A DNA stretch of 51,397 nt, from the NCBI GenBank assembly GCA_000482765.1, contig AXWR01000023.1, forward strand, positions 1 to 51,397. Direction: 5' to 3'. Of the stretch, positions 33,748-43,705 are shown in pieces. The notes under the pieces were generated by a model. It was not told the origin of the DNA. It worked only from the letters and a program-made list of their open reading frames with translations, and did no database searches. The DNA comes from Meiothermus taiwanensis DSM 14542 (GTDB lineage: Bacteria > Deinococcota > Deinococci > Deinococcales > Thermaceae). Position 1 is the first letter of the stretch, and every line of letters begins with the position of its first letter. The translations under genes were made by a program, and so were the position numbers.

Positions 33748-34248
33748 TTGAACCCAAAATCAATTGTAGGACTGGGTCTTGGGCTGGGTTTGGCTGTCTG
33801 GTGGTACTGGCCCTGCGAACACAACTGTGCGGTTAGCCGTTACCTGGGGTATCGCCCAGCCGTGCTGACCGAGCTCGAGCGGGTTCCCGAACTTCAGCAG
33901 AACAAACTGCTGAGCGAGGCTGCGCGGCTCAATCCCAAGAGCCTTTGGGTCTATCGAACCCAGCTTGAACACGCTCGAGCCCCAGAAGAGAAGATGAGGC
34001 TTCTGCAGCAGATTATCGAAGTTTTTCCTCTAGCCAACCCGATATATTACTTGCAGCTTGCTGAGCTAGCCACAGACCTCAACCGGCCAAGTGATGCAAT
34101 ACGGGTGTTGGAGTTGGGTTTGAGCCGTTTTCCCCCCGATTTCAAGGGTTATCAGTCTGGTAATTTTTTTGGCGCGCTCACACCATTTTACGAAACCTGG
34201 CGCACCAGCGCACCAAGGCTGCTCGAGCGTTTGAAAAATGCCAAGTGA
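33748..34248 (+). CDS. Hypothetical membrane-anchored TPR-like protein (TTG start)
   Basis: The 166-residue protein has an N-terminal hydrophobic anchor (GLGLGLGLAVWWYW) and a soluble helical region. NPKSLWVYRTQLEHARAPEEKM and NPIYYLQLAELATDLNRPSDAIRVLELGL look like two TPR-like units. The frame opens only with TTG at 33748; the nearby ATG at 33744 is in a different, short frame. TACAAT (33732-33737) lies 10 nt before the TTG. It is divergent from the O-antigen ligase-like gene over 64 bp and similarly AT-rich, so the two may be a functional pair. I do not recognise the family. Confidence 0.7.
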   Translation: MNPKSIVGLGLGLGLAVWWYWPCEHNCAVSRYLGYRPAVLTELERVPELQQNKLLSEAARLNPKSLWVYRTQLEHARAPEEKMRLLQQIIEVFPLANPIYYLQLAELATDLNRPSDAIRVLELGLSRFPPDFKGYQSGNFFGALTPFYETWRTSAPRLLERLKNAK

Positions 34249-34266
34249 TCTCATATGTGGCCTAGG

Positions 34267-34308
34267 CAGAGGCTATCTTTTTGCACCTCGGTCGGGTTAG
34301 TTTGCCGC
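34267..34308 (+). repeat. Internally deleted fragment of the MITE-like repeat
   Basis: Bases 34267-34283 match the CAGAGGCTATCTTTTTG arm of the full repeat, and 34289-34308 match CGGTCGGGTTAGTTTGCCGC from its right half, in the same order and orientation as copy A. The roughly 90 bp between them in full copies are missing, and so are both ends. It lies between two convergent genes. Confidence 0.7.
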
Positions 34309-34317
34309 TAAGACTGC

Positions 34318-34956
34318 CTAGTACCGTCTCCGTCCAGACTGTCTGCCTTCAAACCACCTTATCAACACCACCCCCGCCACAAACCCGCCTATGTGTGCCC
34401 AGAAAGCGATGCCCTCCTCGCCCATAAAATCGCCCACAAACTGGATCAGGAGCCAGTAGCCCAGGTAAATAACGGCGGGAATGGGCACCGGTATCCAGCC
34501 CACCAGCGAGAGGATTAGGGCGCGGGGGTAGAGCACGATGTAGGCCCCCAGCAGCGCCGAGATGGCCCCCGAGGCCCCGATCATGGGGATGTCGCTGGAA
34601 AAACCGCTCACCAGGCCCTGAATCAGGGCGGCGGCAACCCCGCCCAGCAGGTAGAAGAGCAAAAAGCGCCCGTGGCCCAGGCGGTCTTCGATGTTATCGC
34701 CGAAGACCCACAAAAACCACATATTGCCCAGAATGTGTAAGAGGCTACCGTGCAAAAACATGCTGCTGAAGAGGGTGACCCACTCGCCGAAGGGGTCGGC
34801 CACAAAGCGCGCCGGCACAAAGCCATAGGCCCCGATCACCGCGGCGGGGTCGGTGAGGCCAAAGGTATACACAAACCCCGCAAGGTTCAGCACCACCAGC
34901 AGGTAGACCACATACGGGCGGCGGTGGGCCCGGTTGATGTCGTGCAGCGGGAACAT
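34318..34956 (-). CDS. Rhomboid-family intramembrane serine protease
   Basis: The 212-residue protein has six hydrophobic segments and the rhomboid catalytic dyad: Ser129 in IGASGAIS and His188 in FWAHIGGFVAG. The loop-1 HGSLLHILGNMWFLWVFG segment is typical of the family. Rhomboids cleave membrane proteins within their helices. An in-frame GTG at 34962 is possible, but TAATCT (34963-34968) lies 6 nt before the ATG at 34956. It follows the hsp20 terminator on the same strand. Confidence 0.93.
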   Translation of the reverse strand: MFPLHDINRAHRRPYVVYLLVVLNLAGFVYTFGLTDPAAVIGAYGFVPARFVADPFGEWVTLFSSMFLHGSLLHILGNMWFLWVFGDNIEDRLGHGRFLLFYLLGGVAAALIQGLVSGFSSDIPMIGASGAISALLGAYIVLYPRALILSLVGWIPVPIPAVIYLGYWLLIQFVGDFMGEEGIAFWAHIGGFVAGVVLIRWFEGRQSGRRRY

Positions 34957-34981
34957 GCCCACAGATTACAGCAAGCACAAC

Positions 34982-35004
34982 AAAAAACCCCCGCCAAGCG
35001 GGGG
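34982..35004 (-). terminator. Rho-independent terminator of hsp20
   Basis: On the minus strand CCCCCGC (35004-34998) pairs with GCGGGGG (34994-34988) over a 3-nt loop and is followed by TTTTTT (34987-34982). It lies 20 bp after the hsp20 stop codon. Confidence 0.92.
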
Positions 35005-35023
35005 CAGGTGCTAGCTACAAACC

Positions 35024-35437
35024 TTACGGGTTGACCCGAACTTCAATGCGGCGGGGTTGGGCAGCTTCGGCCTTGGGGATATCGAGGTAGAGGATACCGT
35101 GCTTGAAGGTGGCCTCGATTTTGCCCAGGTCGAAGGTGTTGGGGATGACGAAGCTGCGCTCGAACTTGCCGTAAGGCCCCTCGAGCCGCCACTGGCTGGC
35201 ATTTTCGGGCTTGTTGAAGGGGCGCTCGGCCCGGATGGTGAGGGTGTTGTTCTCAGTGGTTACCTCAACGTTGGAGGGCTCGACACCCGGCAGGTAAACA
35301 GCCAGGTGAATGCCCTGGGCATCCTCGAGCGCGTCCACCAAGGGCGTGTTGGCGCTTTCGGTGGTGGGGGTGAAAAAGTTGCGCAGCAGTGCGTTTTGCA
35401 GTTGTTCAATCTCGCGGAAAGGGTTGTACCGAACCAT
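35024..35437 (-). CDS. Hsp20/alpha-crystallin small heat-shock protein
   Basis: This 137-residue chaperone holds unfolding proteins for later refolding by ClpB/DnaK. Its N-terminal arm is MVRYNPFREIEQLQNAL, the alpha-crystallin domain runs from about 40 to 130 (GVEPSNVEVTTENNTLTI, GPYGKFERSFVIP and FKHGILYLDIPK), and the C-terminal tail holds the RRIEVRV segment. GGAGG lies about 6 nt before the ATG, which decides the start against an in-frame ATG at 35488. A canonical promoter with a HAIR operator precedes it. Confidence 0.95.
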   Translation of the reverse strand: MVRYNPFREIEQLQNALLRNFFTPTTESANTPLVDALEDAQGIHLAVYLPGVEPSNVEVTTENNTLTIRAERPFNKPENASQWRLEGPYGKFERSFVIPNTFDLGKIEATFKHGILYLDIPKAEAAQPRRIEVRVNP

Positions 35438-35459
35438 AGCAACCTCCTTTACGTAGGAA

Positions 35460-35489
35460 AGTATAAAACTTGAGTGTAGTATTGTCAAG
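35460..35489 (-). promoter_or_regulatory. hsp20 promoter with HspR-type HAIR operator
   Basis: On the minus strand -35 TTGACA (35483-35488) and -10 TATACT (35460-35465) are 17 bp apart, both near consensus. The inverted repeat CTTGAGT-N7-TGTCAAG (35469-35489) overlaps the -35 box and spacer. It matches the HAIR consensus CTTGAGT-N7-ACTCAAG, with one half perfect. HspR bound here would block RNA polymerase until heat shock. The hspR gene itself is not in the window. Confidence 0.85.
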
Positions 35490-35509
35490 TAGTTTTAGTG
35501 ACTTATGAA

Positions 35510-35956
35510 CTAACACGGCCTGACGGATAGCCCTTCGGCCCGCGCCGCCTCGGCCTGGTCGCGGTCTGCCGTCCAGAACTCCAGGGCCCCGGCCTCGAGG
35601 CCGCCTACCCGAACCGCCACCAGGGCGGTGGCCAGTTGTAGGGCATCGTAGGCCCGCAACTTATAGCTCAAAAGAAGGCGCTTGGCCTCGCGGTACACCG
35701 GGGGTCCGGGCGAGACCAGGCGGTACTGTAGAGCGGTGTGGGCCTCCAGCACTTCTATAGCCAGGTGCACCTCCTCCGCACTGAAAACCCCGCTCCGCTC
35801 TTTCATACGGAAGGCGGAAACCGCCTCTACTGGGGTCAAGGCGCTCGTGAGCACCACCTTCGCCTTTTCCAGCAGGGCCCTCACGGCCTCGGCCCCAGGC
35901 TCCTGGGGGTCGTAGCGCTTGATGAGGGCCGAGGTATCCAGGTACGGAGGGATCAC
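35510..35956 (-). CDS. vapC: VapC-type PIN-domain toxin
   Basis: This 148-residue PIN endoribonuclease has conserved acidic residues Asp7 (LDTSALIKRY), Glu44 (TPVEAVSAF), Asp104 (AYDALQLATA) and Asp131 or Asp133 (FWTADRDQ). Such toxins cleave tRNA or rRNA. Translation is coupled to the upstream vapB antitoxin through an ATGA overlap. Its stop lies about 20 bp from the hsp20 HAIR operator, so read-through into hsp20 is possible. Confidence 0.88.
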   Translation of the reverse strand: MIPPYLDTSALIKRYDPQEPGAEAVRALLEKAKVVLTSALTPVEAVSAFRMKERSGVFSAEEVHLAIEVLEAHTALQYRLVSPGPPVYREAKRLLLSYKLRAYDALQLATALVAVRVGGLEAGALEFWTADRDQAEAARAEGLSVRPC

Positions 35957-36243
35957 CGCCCCTCCCGCCCCTCGATAACCGCCTGGGACAGCCCCAGCCG
36001 GCGCTTCCCTACCTGTGCTAGATAACGCTGGAAAGCTTCCTGGGCTTTAGCCGGCGTACAGGGGTGCTCCGGAAACTCCAGCAAGCCCTCCCGCGCCAGG
36101 TTGAGCAACACGGGGGCCTCTTCCTCCGGGAGAAGATCGAGGCTCAGGCGAATGATCTCGGCCTCGGTGCGCCCGGTCGCTTGCGCCAGACGCTTGAGCT
36201 TGGCGTCTTCTGCGGGGGTTAGGTAAACCTGTTTCCGGATCAT
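35953..36243 (-). CDS. vapB: VapB-type ribbon-helix-helix antitoxin
   Basis: The 96-residue protein has an N-terminal ribbon-helix-helix DNA-binding segment (RKQVYLTPAEDAKLKRLAQATGRTEAEIIR pattern, with the strand at 3-7) and a C-terminal part that should wrap VapC. TATATT (36252-36257) lies 8 nt before the ATG. Two direct repeats that could be the autoregulatory operator cover this box and the start codon. Confidence 0.85.
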   Translation of the reverse strand: MIRKQVYLTPAEDAKLKRLAQATGRTEAEIIRLSLDLLPEEEAPVLLNLAREGLLEFPEHPCTPAKAQEAFQRYLAQVGKRRLGLSQAVIEGREGR

Positions 36244-36263
36244 ACATCACGAATATACATCAC
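36242..36263 (-). promoter_or_regulatory. vapBC promoter/operator with direct repeats
   Basis: ATACATCAC occurs at 36242-36250 and again at 36255-36263 (plus strand), 13 bp start to start. The repeats flank and overlap the TATATT -10 box and the vapB start codon. Ribbon-helix-helix antitoxins commonly bind such spaced repeats. Confidence 0.55.
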
Positions 36264-36296
36264 CATACCCCAGCGCCGGAATGGGTAGCCCGCTCC

Positions 36297-36722
36297 CTAC
36301 AAATGGGGCTGGAGTTTTTGCAGGAGCATATGCTTAGGCGCCGCCCCTACAATGCGCTCGACCGGCTGGCCGTTTTTGAAGAGGATCAGGGTGGGGATGC
36401 CCTGCACGTGGTAGGCGCTCTGGGCCAGGGGGTGATGATCCACGTTGAGCTTGACCACCTTGAGCCGGCCCGCGTATTCGCGGGCGATCTCCTCGAGCAC
36501 CGGGGCAATCATCTTGCAGGGCCCGCACCACTCGGCCCAGAAATCCACCAGCACCGGCACGCTGGCCTGAAGCTCGGGGGTGAGGCCCTGGGTGGCGTTC
36601 ACCAGCCAGGGCAGGGGCTTTTTACAGGCCCCGCAGACCGGCACCTGGCCGGCGGGGGGGTTGCCCAGGCGGTTTTTAGCGCCGCAATGGATACAGGTGG
36701 TGATGTTGTCGGATACAGCCAT
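36297..36722 (-). CDS. Thioredoxin 2-type (zinc-ribbon) thioredoxin
   Basis: The 141-residue thioredoxin has an N-terminal zinc ribbon (Cys10, Cys13, Cys30, Cys33 in CIHC...CGAC) and the active site WCGPCK (Cys66, Cys69), followed by the [11 protein letters not shown] cis-proline region. It reduces disulfides in the cytoplasm, and the zinc ribbon marks the TrxC subfamily. AGGAG lies about 7 nt before the ATG. It is 55 bp after clpB on the same strand, so it may be partly under HspR control with clpB. Confidence 0.94.
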   Translation of the reverse strand: MAVSDNITTCIHCGAKNRLGNPPAGQVPVCGACKKPLPWLVNATQGLTPELQASVPVLVDFWAEWCGPCKMIAPVLEEIAREYAGRLKVVKLNVDHHPLAQSAYHVQGIPTLILFKNGQPVERIVGAAPKHMLLQKLQPHL

Positions 36723-36742
36723 GGTTACTCCTAATCAACAGA

Positions 36743-36769
36743 CGTCTGGGGCCGCCAAGGCCCCAGACG
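36743..36769 (-). terminator. Hairpin between clpB and the thioredoxin gene
   Basis: Perfect 11-bp arms (CGTCTGGGGCC at 36743-36753 and GGCCCCAGACG at 36759-36769) surround a 5-nt loop. On the minus strand it is followed by TCTGTTGATT, with no proper T-run, so it is probably a leaky terminator or mRNA end-stabiliser that sets the clpB to thioredoxin ratio. Confidence 0.65.
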
Positions 36770-36777
36770 GTATCTCC

Positions 36778-39342
<2,565 letters not shown>

Positions 39343-39351
39343 ATCAGTGTT

Positions 39352-39381
39352 ATTATGAAACTTGAGTGTAATATTGTCAAG
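39352..39381 (-). promoter_or_regulatory. clpB promoter with HspR-type HAIR operator
   Basis: -35 TTGACA (39375-39380) and -10 CATAAT (39352-39357) are 17 bp apart on the minus strand. CTTGAGT-N7-TGTCAAG (39361-39381) overlaps the -35 box, with the same half-sites and nearly the same spacer as at hsp20. The -10 box is only 9 nt before the ATG, so clpB mRNA is probably leaderless, whereas hsp20 has a Shine-Dalgarno leader. Confidence 0.85.
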
Positions 39382-39441
39382 TCTGGTGAGCAAAACAGCG
39401 CTGGGGCTTGGTCAGCGCCTTACAAGTTTGGGTAACCGGTC

Positions 39442-40221
39442 TTAGCTCGAGGCCGAGGTGTAGCTCCGCAGAGCAAAACGCCAGAAGGCCCGGGAAAACC
39501 ACAGCAGGCCCAGGGCTATGAGCACAGCCAGGCCCAGGTTCACAAGGGTCAGCCGGCCTAAAGCGGCTTCGGCGGGTACGGTAGTAAGGAAGGCCACCGG
39601 CACCACAAAGGTAAAGACAAAGCGGTAGGCCGCCGGAAAAGCCTGCACGGGAAAGCGCCCAGCCTCGAGCACCGCCCGCAGCACCTCGGTGGCGTTGGCC
39701 ACCTTCACAAACCAGATGCTGCTGCTGCCGATGATGAACCACAGGCTGTACAGCATCACAAAGGCCACCCCCAAGAGCCCGAAGCCTACCAGGTAATCGG
39801 ATGCAGCAAACTGCAGGCGGCTACCGGCGTAGAACCAGAGGGCCAGTCCGATCAGGCCATCGGTGAGGCCCCAGGGGGAAAGGGTGCGAAAGGATAGCCA
39901 GAACTGGCTATCCAGCGGCTTGAGCAGCACAAAATCGAGCGTACCCTTCTGCACCTGCTCCACCACCCGGTTGAGGTTGGGGGAAAGCAGGGTAAAAGCC
40001 AGGCCATCCAGCATCAGGAAGGCTGCCAGCACCAGCAAAGCCTCCTCGAAGCGCCACCCGCCCGGCTGGTAGCCACCTTGGTAAAGCAAGGAGATCCCAA
40101 ATAAGCTCCCCGCCGCGCCCCCCAGCGACGAGAGGGCCGCCAGTACAAAATTGCCCCGGTACTCGAGCTCGGCGGCCAGCGCAGTTCCCCAAAAACGACC
40201 CAGCACCCGTAGATACCGCAC
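39442..40221 (-). CDS. ABC-2-type permease subunit (orphan)
   Basis: The 259-residue protein has six hydrophobic segments and resembles the COG3694-type ABC-2 permeases, with features such as GTLDFVLLKPLDSQFW and VFTFVVPVAFLTTVPA. These usually work with a second permease and an ATPase to export drugs or lipids. Neither partner is adjacent, so they must lie elsewhere or the subunit is solitary. The start is GTG with TAAACT (40228-40233) 6 nt upstream. Confidence 0.85.
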   Translation of the reverse strand: MRYLRVLGRFWGTALAAELEYRGNFVLAALSSLGGAAGSLFGISLLYQGGYQPGGWRFEEALLVLAAFLMLDGLAFTLLSPNLNRVVEQVQKGTLDFVLLKPLDSQFWLSFRTLSPWGLTDGLIGLALWFYAGSRLQFAASDYLVGFGLLGVAFVMLYSLWFIIGSSSIWFVKVANATEVLRAVLEAGRFPVQAFPAAYRFVFTFVVPVAFLTTVPAEAALGRLTLVNLGLAVLIALGLLWFSRAFWRFALRSYTSASS

Positions 40222-40286
40222 GATCCTAGTTTATCAACCGGCCGGGCTCACTTTGCGGCTTTGGGCCAGTCGATAACATAAACAGC

Positions 40287-41105
40287 ATGCAGCTAGGCTA
40301 CTCGTTCTGCCCCAACGACACCTTTATCTTCTATGCCCTGGCCCACGGCAAGGTTGCCACCCCCTTTCCCATCACCGAACAACTGGAGGATGTGGAAACC
40401 CTGAACCGCTGGGCCCTGGAAGGGCGGCTCCCGCTAACCAAGATCAGCTACGCGGCCTACGGCCATCTGCGCGATCGGTATGTGGCGCTGCGGTCGGGCG
40501 GGGCCCTGGGGCGGGGGGTGGGGCCGCTGCTGGTTGCCAAACACCCACTAGGAGAGCTGCGCGGTAAAAAAATCGCCATTCCTGGCCGCTACACCACGGC
40601 CTTTCTGCTGCTTTCCCTGCACAGCCCGGGTTTTGAGCCCGTGGAGATGCGCTACGATCAGATAATGCCCGCTGTTGCCCAGGGCGCGGTGGACGCTGGC
40701 CTGATCATCCACGAGTCGCGGTTTACCTACCACCTGCACGGGCTACAAAAGCTGCTGGATCTGGGGGAGTGGTGGGAGGGCCTGACCGGCCTGCCCTTGC
40801 CGCTGGGGGCCATCCTGGCCCGGCGCGACCTGGGGGCGGATACCATCCGGGCCCTCGACCGGGCGGTGCGTGCGAGCCTCGAGTATGCCTACGCCCACCC
40901 CCAAGAAACGGTGGCCTACATCAAGCAGCACGCCCAGGAACTGCAGGACGAGGTTATCTGGGCCCACATCCACACCTATGTGAACAGCTTTTCGCTGGAC
41001 GTGGGCCCCGAAGGCGAGGCCGCGGTGGCCGAGCTGTTCCGACGCGGCGAGGCCGCCGGGCTGCTGCCCCCATCCAGCCAACCGCTGTTTTCCAGCGATA
41101 AGTAA
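40287..41105 (+). CDS. mqnD: 1,4-dihydroxy-6-naphthoate synthase (menaquinone, futalosine route)
   Basis: MqnD converts cyclic dehypoxanthine futalosine to 1,4-dihydroxy-6-naphthoate in the futalosine pathway to menaquinone. The 272 residues have the signature YSFCPNDTFIFYAL, the PLLVAKHPLGELRGKKIAIPG hinge typical of its periplasmic-binding-protein-like fold, and GLIIHESRFTYH with the active-site His. TAACAT (40274-40279) lies 7 nt before the ATG. No other mqn gene is in the window. A MITE copy starts on the base after its stop codon. Confidence 0.93.
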   Translation: MQLGYSFCPNDTFIFYALAHGKVATPFPITEQLEDVETLNRWALEGRLPLTKISYAAYGHLRDRYVALRSGGALGRGVGPLLVAKHPLGELRGKKIAIPGRYTTAFLLLSLHSPGFEPVEMRYDQIMPAVAQGAVDAGLIIHESRFTYHLHGLQKLLDLGEWWEGLTGLPLPLGAILARRDLGADTIRALDRAVRASLEYAYAHPQETVAYIKQHAQELQDEVIWAHIHTYVNSFSLDVGPEGEAAVAELFRRGEAAGLLPPSSQPLFSSDK

Positions 41106-41299
41106 TACCAGATTCGGTTAGTTCGTCACCATTTGGTGGCGAACTAACCCGACCGAAGTTATCCGCGTAGCGGAGGGCGATACCGCCCCTTGAAAGGGAT
41201 ACGCTTTCTTCGCCGAGCGTAGCGAGGGGTGTGCTCTAGGATTCAAAAAGATAGCCTCTGAATGTTTTTTGTTTGAAGATTATCTTTTTGAGTCCGGTA
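41106..41299 (-). mobile_element. MITE-like repeat, full copy B (194 bp)
   Basis: Copy B is copy A in reverse orientation, with ends TACCAGATTC (plus strand, 41106) and GAGTCCGGTA (to 41299). It contains the 12 bp missing from copy A. Its hairpin arms carry different bases from those of copy A and of the 109-167 copy but still pair (CACC/GGTG distal stem here, CCGCC/GGCG in copy A). It lies between mqnD and the Crp-type regulator and could affect the regulator's promoter. No ORF is inside. Confidence 0.85.
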
Positions 41300-41456
41300 T
41301 AACCGACCCATACCAGTTTCACTGCCATAGGGAGTGGAAAAGCATTTGGCTGGTATCGTCTGGGCTTTGCAGGGTAACGATGCTAGCGAAATGCGTATCA
41401 CAATTTGTATCTTCAGCCAGGAATCTCTTGCGCGTAGAGCCGCTAAATTGATGGGT

Positions 41457-42101
41457 ATGACGCCGGAGTTTATCACCACCCTGCCTCCCGAAGCCCGGGC
41501 CGAGGCCGAACGGGTCTTCCGTAGCTTTACAGCGCGGCGGGGCAGCTACGTGTGCTACCCAGAAGACGAGGCCCGAACCCTATACTACGTGCTCGAGGGC
41601 TGGGTGCGCCTGTTCCAGCTTGGCCCACAGGAGGAGGAGATCACCCTAACGGTGGTGGGGGCTGGTGATATTTTTGGAGAGAGCGCCCTGCTGCCGGGCG
41701 AGCGCTACGGTATGTTTGCCGAACCCCTGGTGGACTGTGAGCTGCTCTCGGCCTCGAGGGAAGACCTGCTGCGCCTCAATAGCCGCTTCCCCGAAGCGCA
41801 AGCGGCTTTTGTGTTGCTGCTCTCCCGCCGGCTGCGCAAAACCGAGGAACGCCTGCGCGACCTGCGCTTCAAGGAGGTGCTCCCCCGGCTGGCCAAGGCT
41901 TTGCTCTCGGCGATGCGCAGGGGCCAAGAGGGCCTGGAGGTCACCTTATCGCACCAGGATCTGGCCCACCTCGCCGGTTCCACCCGCGAAACCATCACCA
42001 AGGTGCTGGGGGAGCTGGCCATGGACGACACCATCGAGCTGGGCTACCGCCGCATCCTGATACTCAAACCCGAGGCGCTGAAGCAGGTGGCCTCGCAATG
42101 A
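41457..42101 (+). CDS. Crp/Fnr-family transcription regulator
   Basis: The 214-residue protein has a cyclic-nucleotide-binding-type beta roll (about 10-120, ending near DIFGESALLPGERYGMFAEP), a long dimer helix (RLRKTEERLRDLRFKEVLPRLAK) and a winged helix with recognition segment LSHQDLAHLAGSTRETITKVL. No Cys cluster for a Fnr iron-sulfur site is seen, and cAMP-contact residues are not clear, so it may act without ligand, as Thermus SdrP does. Upstream in-frame ATGs at 41334 and 41451 are less likely, because TAAATT (41444-41449) lies 7 nt before 41457. Confidence 0.88.
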   Translation: MTPEFITTLPPEARAEAERVFRSFTARRGSYVCYPEDEARTLYYVLEGWVRLFQLGPQEEEITLTVVGAGDIFGESALLPGERYGMFAEPLVDCELLSASREDLLRLNSRFPEAQAAFVLLLSRRLRKTEERLRDLRFKEVLPRLAKALLSAMRRGQEGLEVTLSHQDLAHLAGSTRETITKVLGELAMDDTIELGYRRILILKPEALKQVASQ

Positions 42102-42172
42102 TGGCGATGGGCGCGAAACAGGTAAAGCAAGTTACGCTGTGGTGCCTCACCCACAGATAGAATCCCCTGGTC

Positions 42173-43669
42173 ATGGCCGACCCTTTGCGCCAGTTCCTGC
42201 CCTACGGTCTCGAGGATCTACCCGCTTTGTTGCGCGCCCCTCGAGCAGCCCCACGCGAGGCCCTCAGCGCGGGGCTGGTGGCCTATCTGAAGCGGCTTGG
42301 TGCGCCTTCGGCCAGCCTCGAGGCCGCCAAGCGGCTGGCCCACCCCAACAGCCGGGCCATTGTGAGCGGACAGCAAGCCGGCCTGCTTACCGGGCCGGCC
42401 TATACCTTCTACAAAGCCCACGCAGCTATTAAGTTGGCACGAACCCACAACACCGATACGCCGGTGGTTCCGATATTCTGGGTGGCCTCACAGGATCATG
42501 ATACCGACGAGATTCGCTCGGTTGAGCTGCTGGACTTCGAGGAGCGAGTGCACCGCTTGACGCTCGAGCTACCCGCAGCCCACCCCGCCGGGCGAATTTC
42601 GTTTGCACCCTATTTTTCCCAGGTCTGCGAGTTGCTGCGGCGTTTTGGCGGCTATTCCGAGGTACGCGAGCGCATCTGTAAGGCCCTGGTGGGGCCCTGG
42701 AGTTACAGCGAGGTATTTGCCCGCTTGCTGCTGGAATTCCTGGGCCCCCTGGGGCTGGTGGTCTTCGACCCCATGGCCCCCGAGCTGGCCCCCCTGTTCG
42801 CACCGGCCCTCGAGCGCGAAATTGCCAATCCTCTGGCTTCCTCCGAAGCGATCAACCGCACCGCTCAGGCTATGAAGAAAGCCGGCCTCGAGCCCGCCCT
42901 GGGCCGCGGCGAGGGGGCCACCAACCTGTTTTTAGAAGGCCCCGACGGCGTTCGTCGGTTGCTGCGTTTCGGGGAAGGACATTTTGAAGACGGTGAACGG
43001 CAGTACACCGAAGCCGACCTGCGGGCCATCCTGGCCCACGACCCTGCCCGGCTCACCCCAGCGGCTGGGCTCAGGCCAGTGTTGCAGGATACTGTGCTGC
43101 CCACCGCCGGTTTTGTGGTAGGGCCGGGTGAGCTTAGATATGTGGCCGAGTTAGGTGGTGTGTACGAGTTGCATGGGCTTAAACCACCCGCGGTGATTCG
43201 ACGGATGGGGGTTGTGGTACTGGAGCCACCCATCGAACGCATCCTGCAAAAATACGGCCTCGAGGCCTGGGCGTTCCAGGCCGATCCCGAAGGAACCTTC
43301 AAGGCCGCTCTGGCCCAGCAAGAGGCCAGGGTGCAGGCCATCCGAGGCCACCTGGCGCGCATTAATGCCGAGTTCGAACAGATTCAGCGCCTACTCAGTG
43401 AACCGACCCTGCAACGCCCCCGTCACAGGGCCCAGGTGCGCATTCAGCACGAACTAAAGCGCCTCGAGCGCAAAATCCTGGACAGCGCCCTGCGGCAGGA
43501 GAATACCATCGGCGCTCAGTTTGCCCGTCTACAGCGCCACCTGGCGCCCGCAGGCCCCCAGGAACGGGTCTACCCTTTCCTGATGTACCTGCTCAAACAC
43601 GGGGAGGTGGTGCTCGATCGCCTGACCAAACTTCCGGCCACCGGCCAGCATACCCTGCACCTAAGCTAA
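42173..43669 (+). CDS. bshC: Putative cysteine ligase of bacillithiol synthesis
   Basis: BshC adds cysteine to glucosamine-malate, the last step of bacillithiol synthesis. The 498 residues have the family hallmark GQQAGLLTGPAYTFYKA, PIFWVASQDHD and a C-terminal coiled coil (about 370-450, with KRLERKILDSALRQE). The length is slightly below Bacillus BshC (about 540). TAGAAT (42158-42163) lies 9 nt before the ATG. Bacillithiol is known from Deinococcus-Thermus relatives. bshA and bshB are not here. Confidence 0.92.
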   Translation: MADPLRQFLPYGLEDLPALLRAPRAAPREALSAGLVAYLKRLGAPSASLEAAKRLAHPNSRAIVSGQQAGLLTGPAYTFYKAHAAIKLARTHNTDTPVVPIFWVASQDHDTDEIRSVELLDFEERVHRLTLELPAAHPAGRISFAPYFSQVCELLRRFGGYSEVRERICKALVGPWSYSEVFARLLLEFLGPLGLVVFDPMAPELAPLFAPALEREIANPLASSEAINRTAQAMKKAGLEPALGRGEGATNLFLEGPDGVRRLLRFGEGHFEDGERQYTEADLRAILAHDPARLTPAAGLRPVLQDTVLPTAGFVVGPGELRYVAELGGVYELHGLKPPAVIRRMGVVVLEPPIERILQKYGLEAWAFQADPEGTFKAALAQQEARVQAIRGHLARINAEFEQIQRLLSEPTLQRPRHRAQVRIQHELKRLERKILDSALRQENTIGAQFARLQRHLAPAGPQERVYPFLMYLLKHGEVVLDRLTKLPATGQHTLHLS

Positions 43670-43705
43670 GTGCCCTGTCATTGATTTTTCCTCATTCTGG
43701 GGTGC

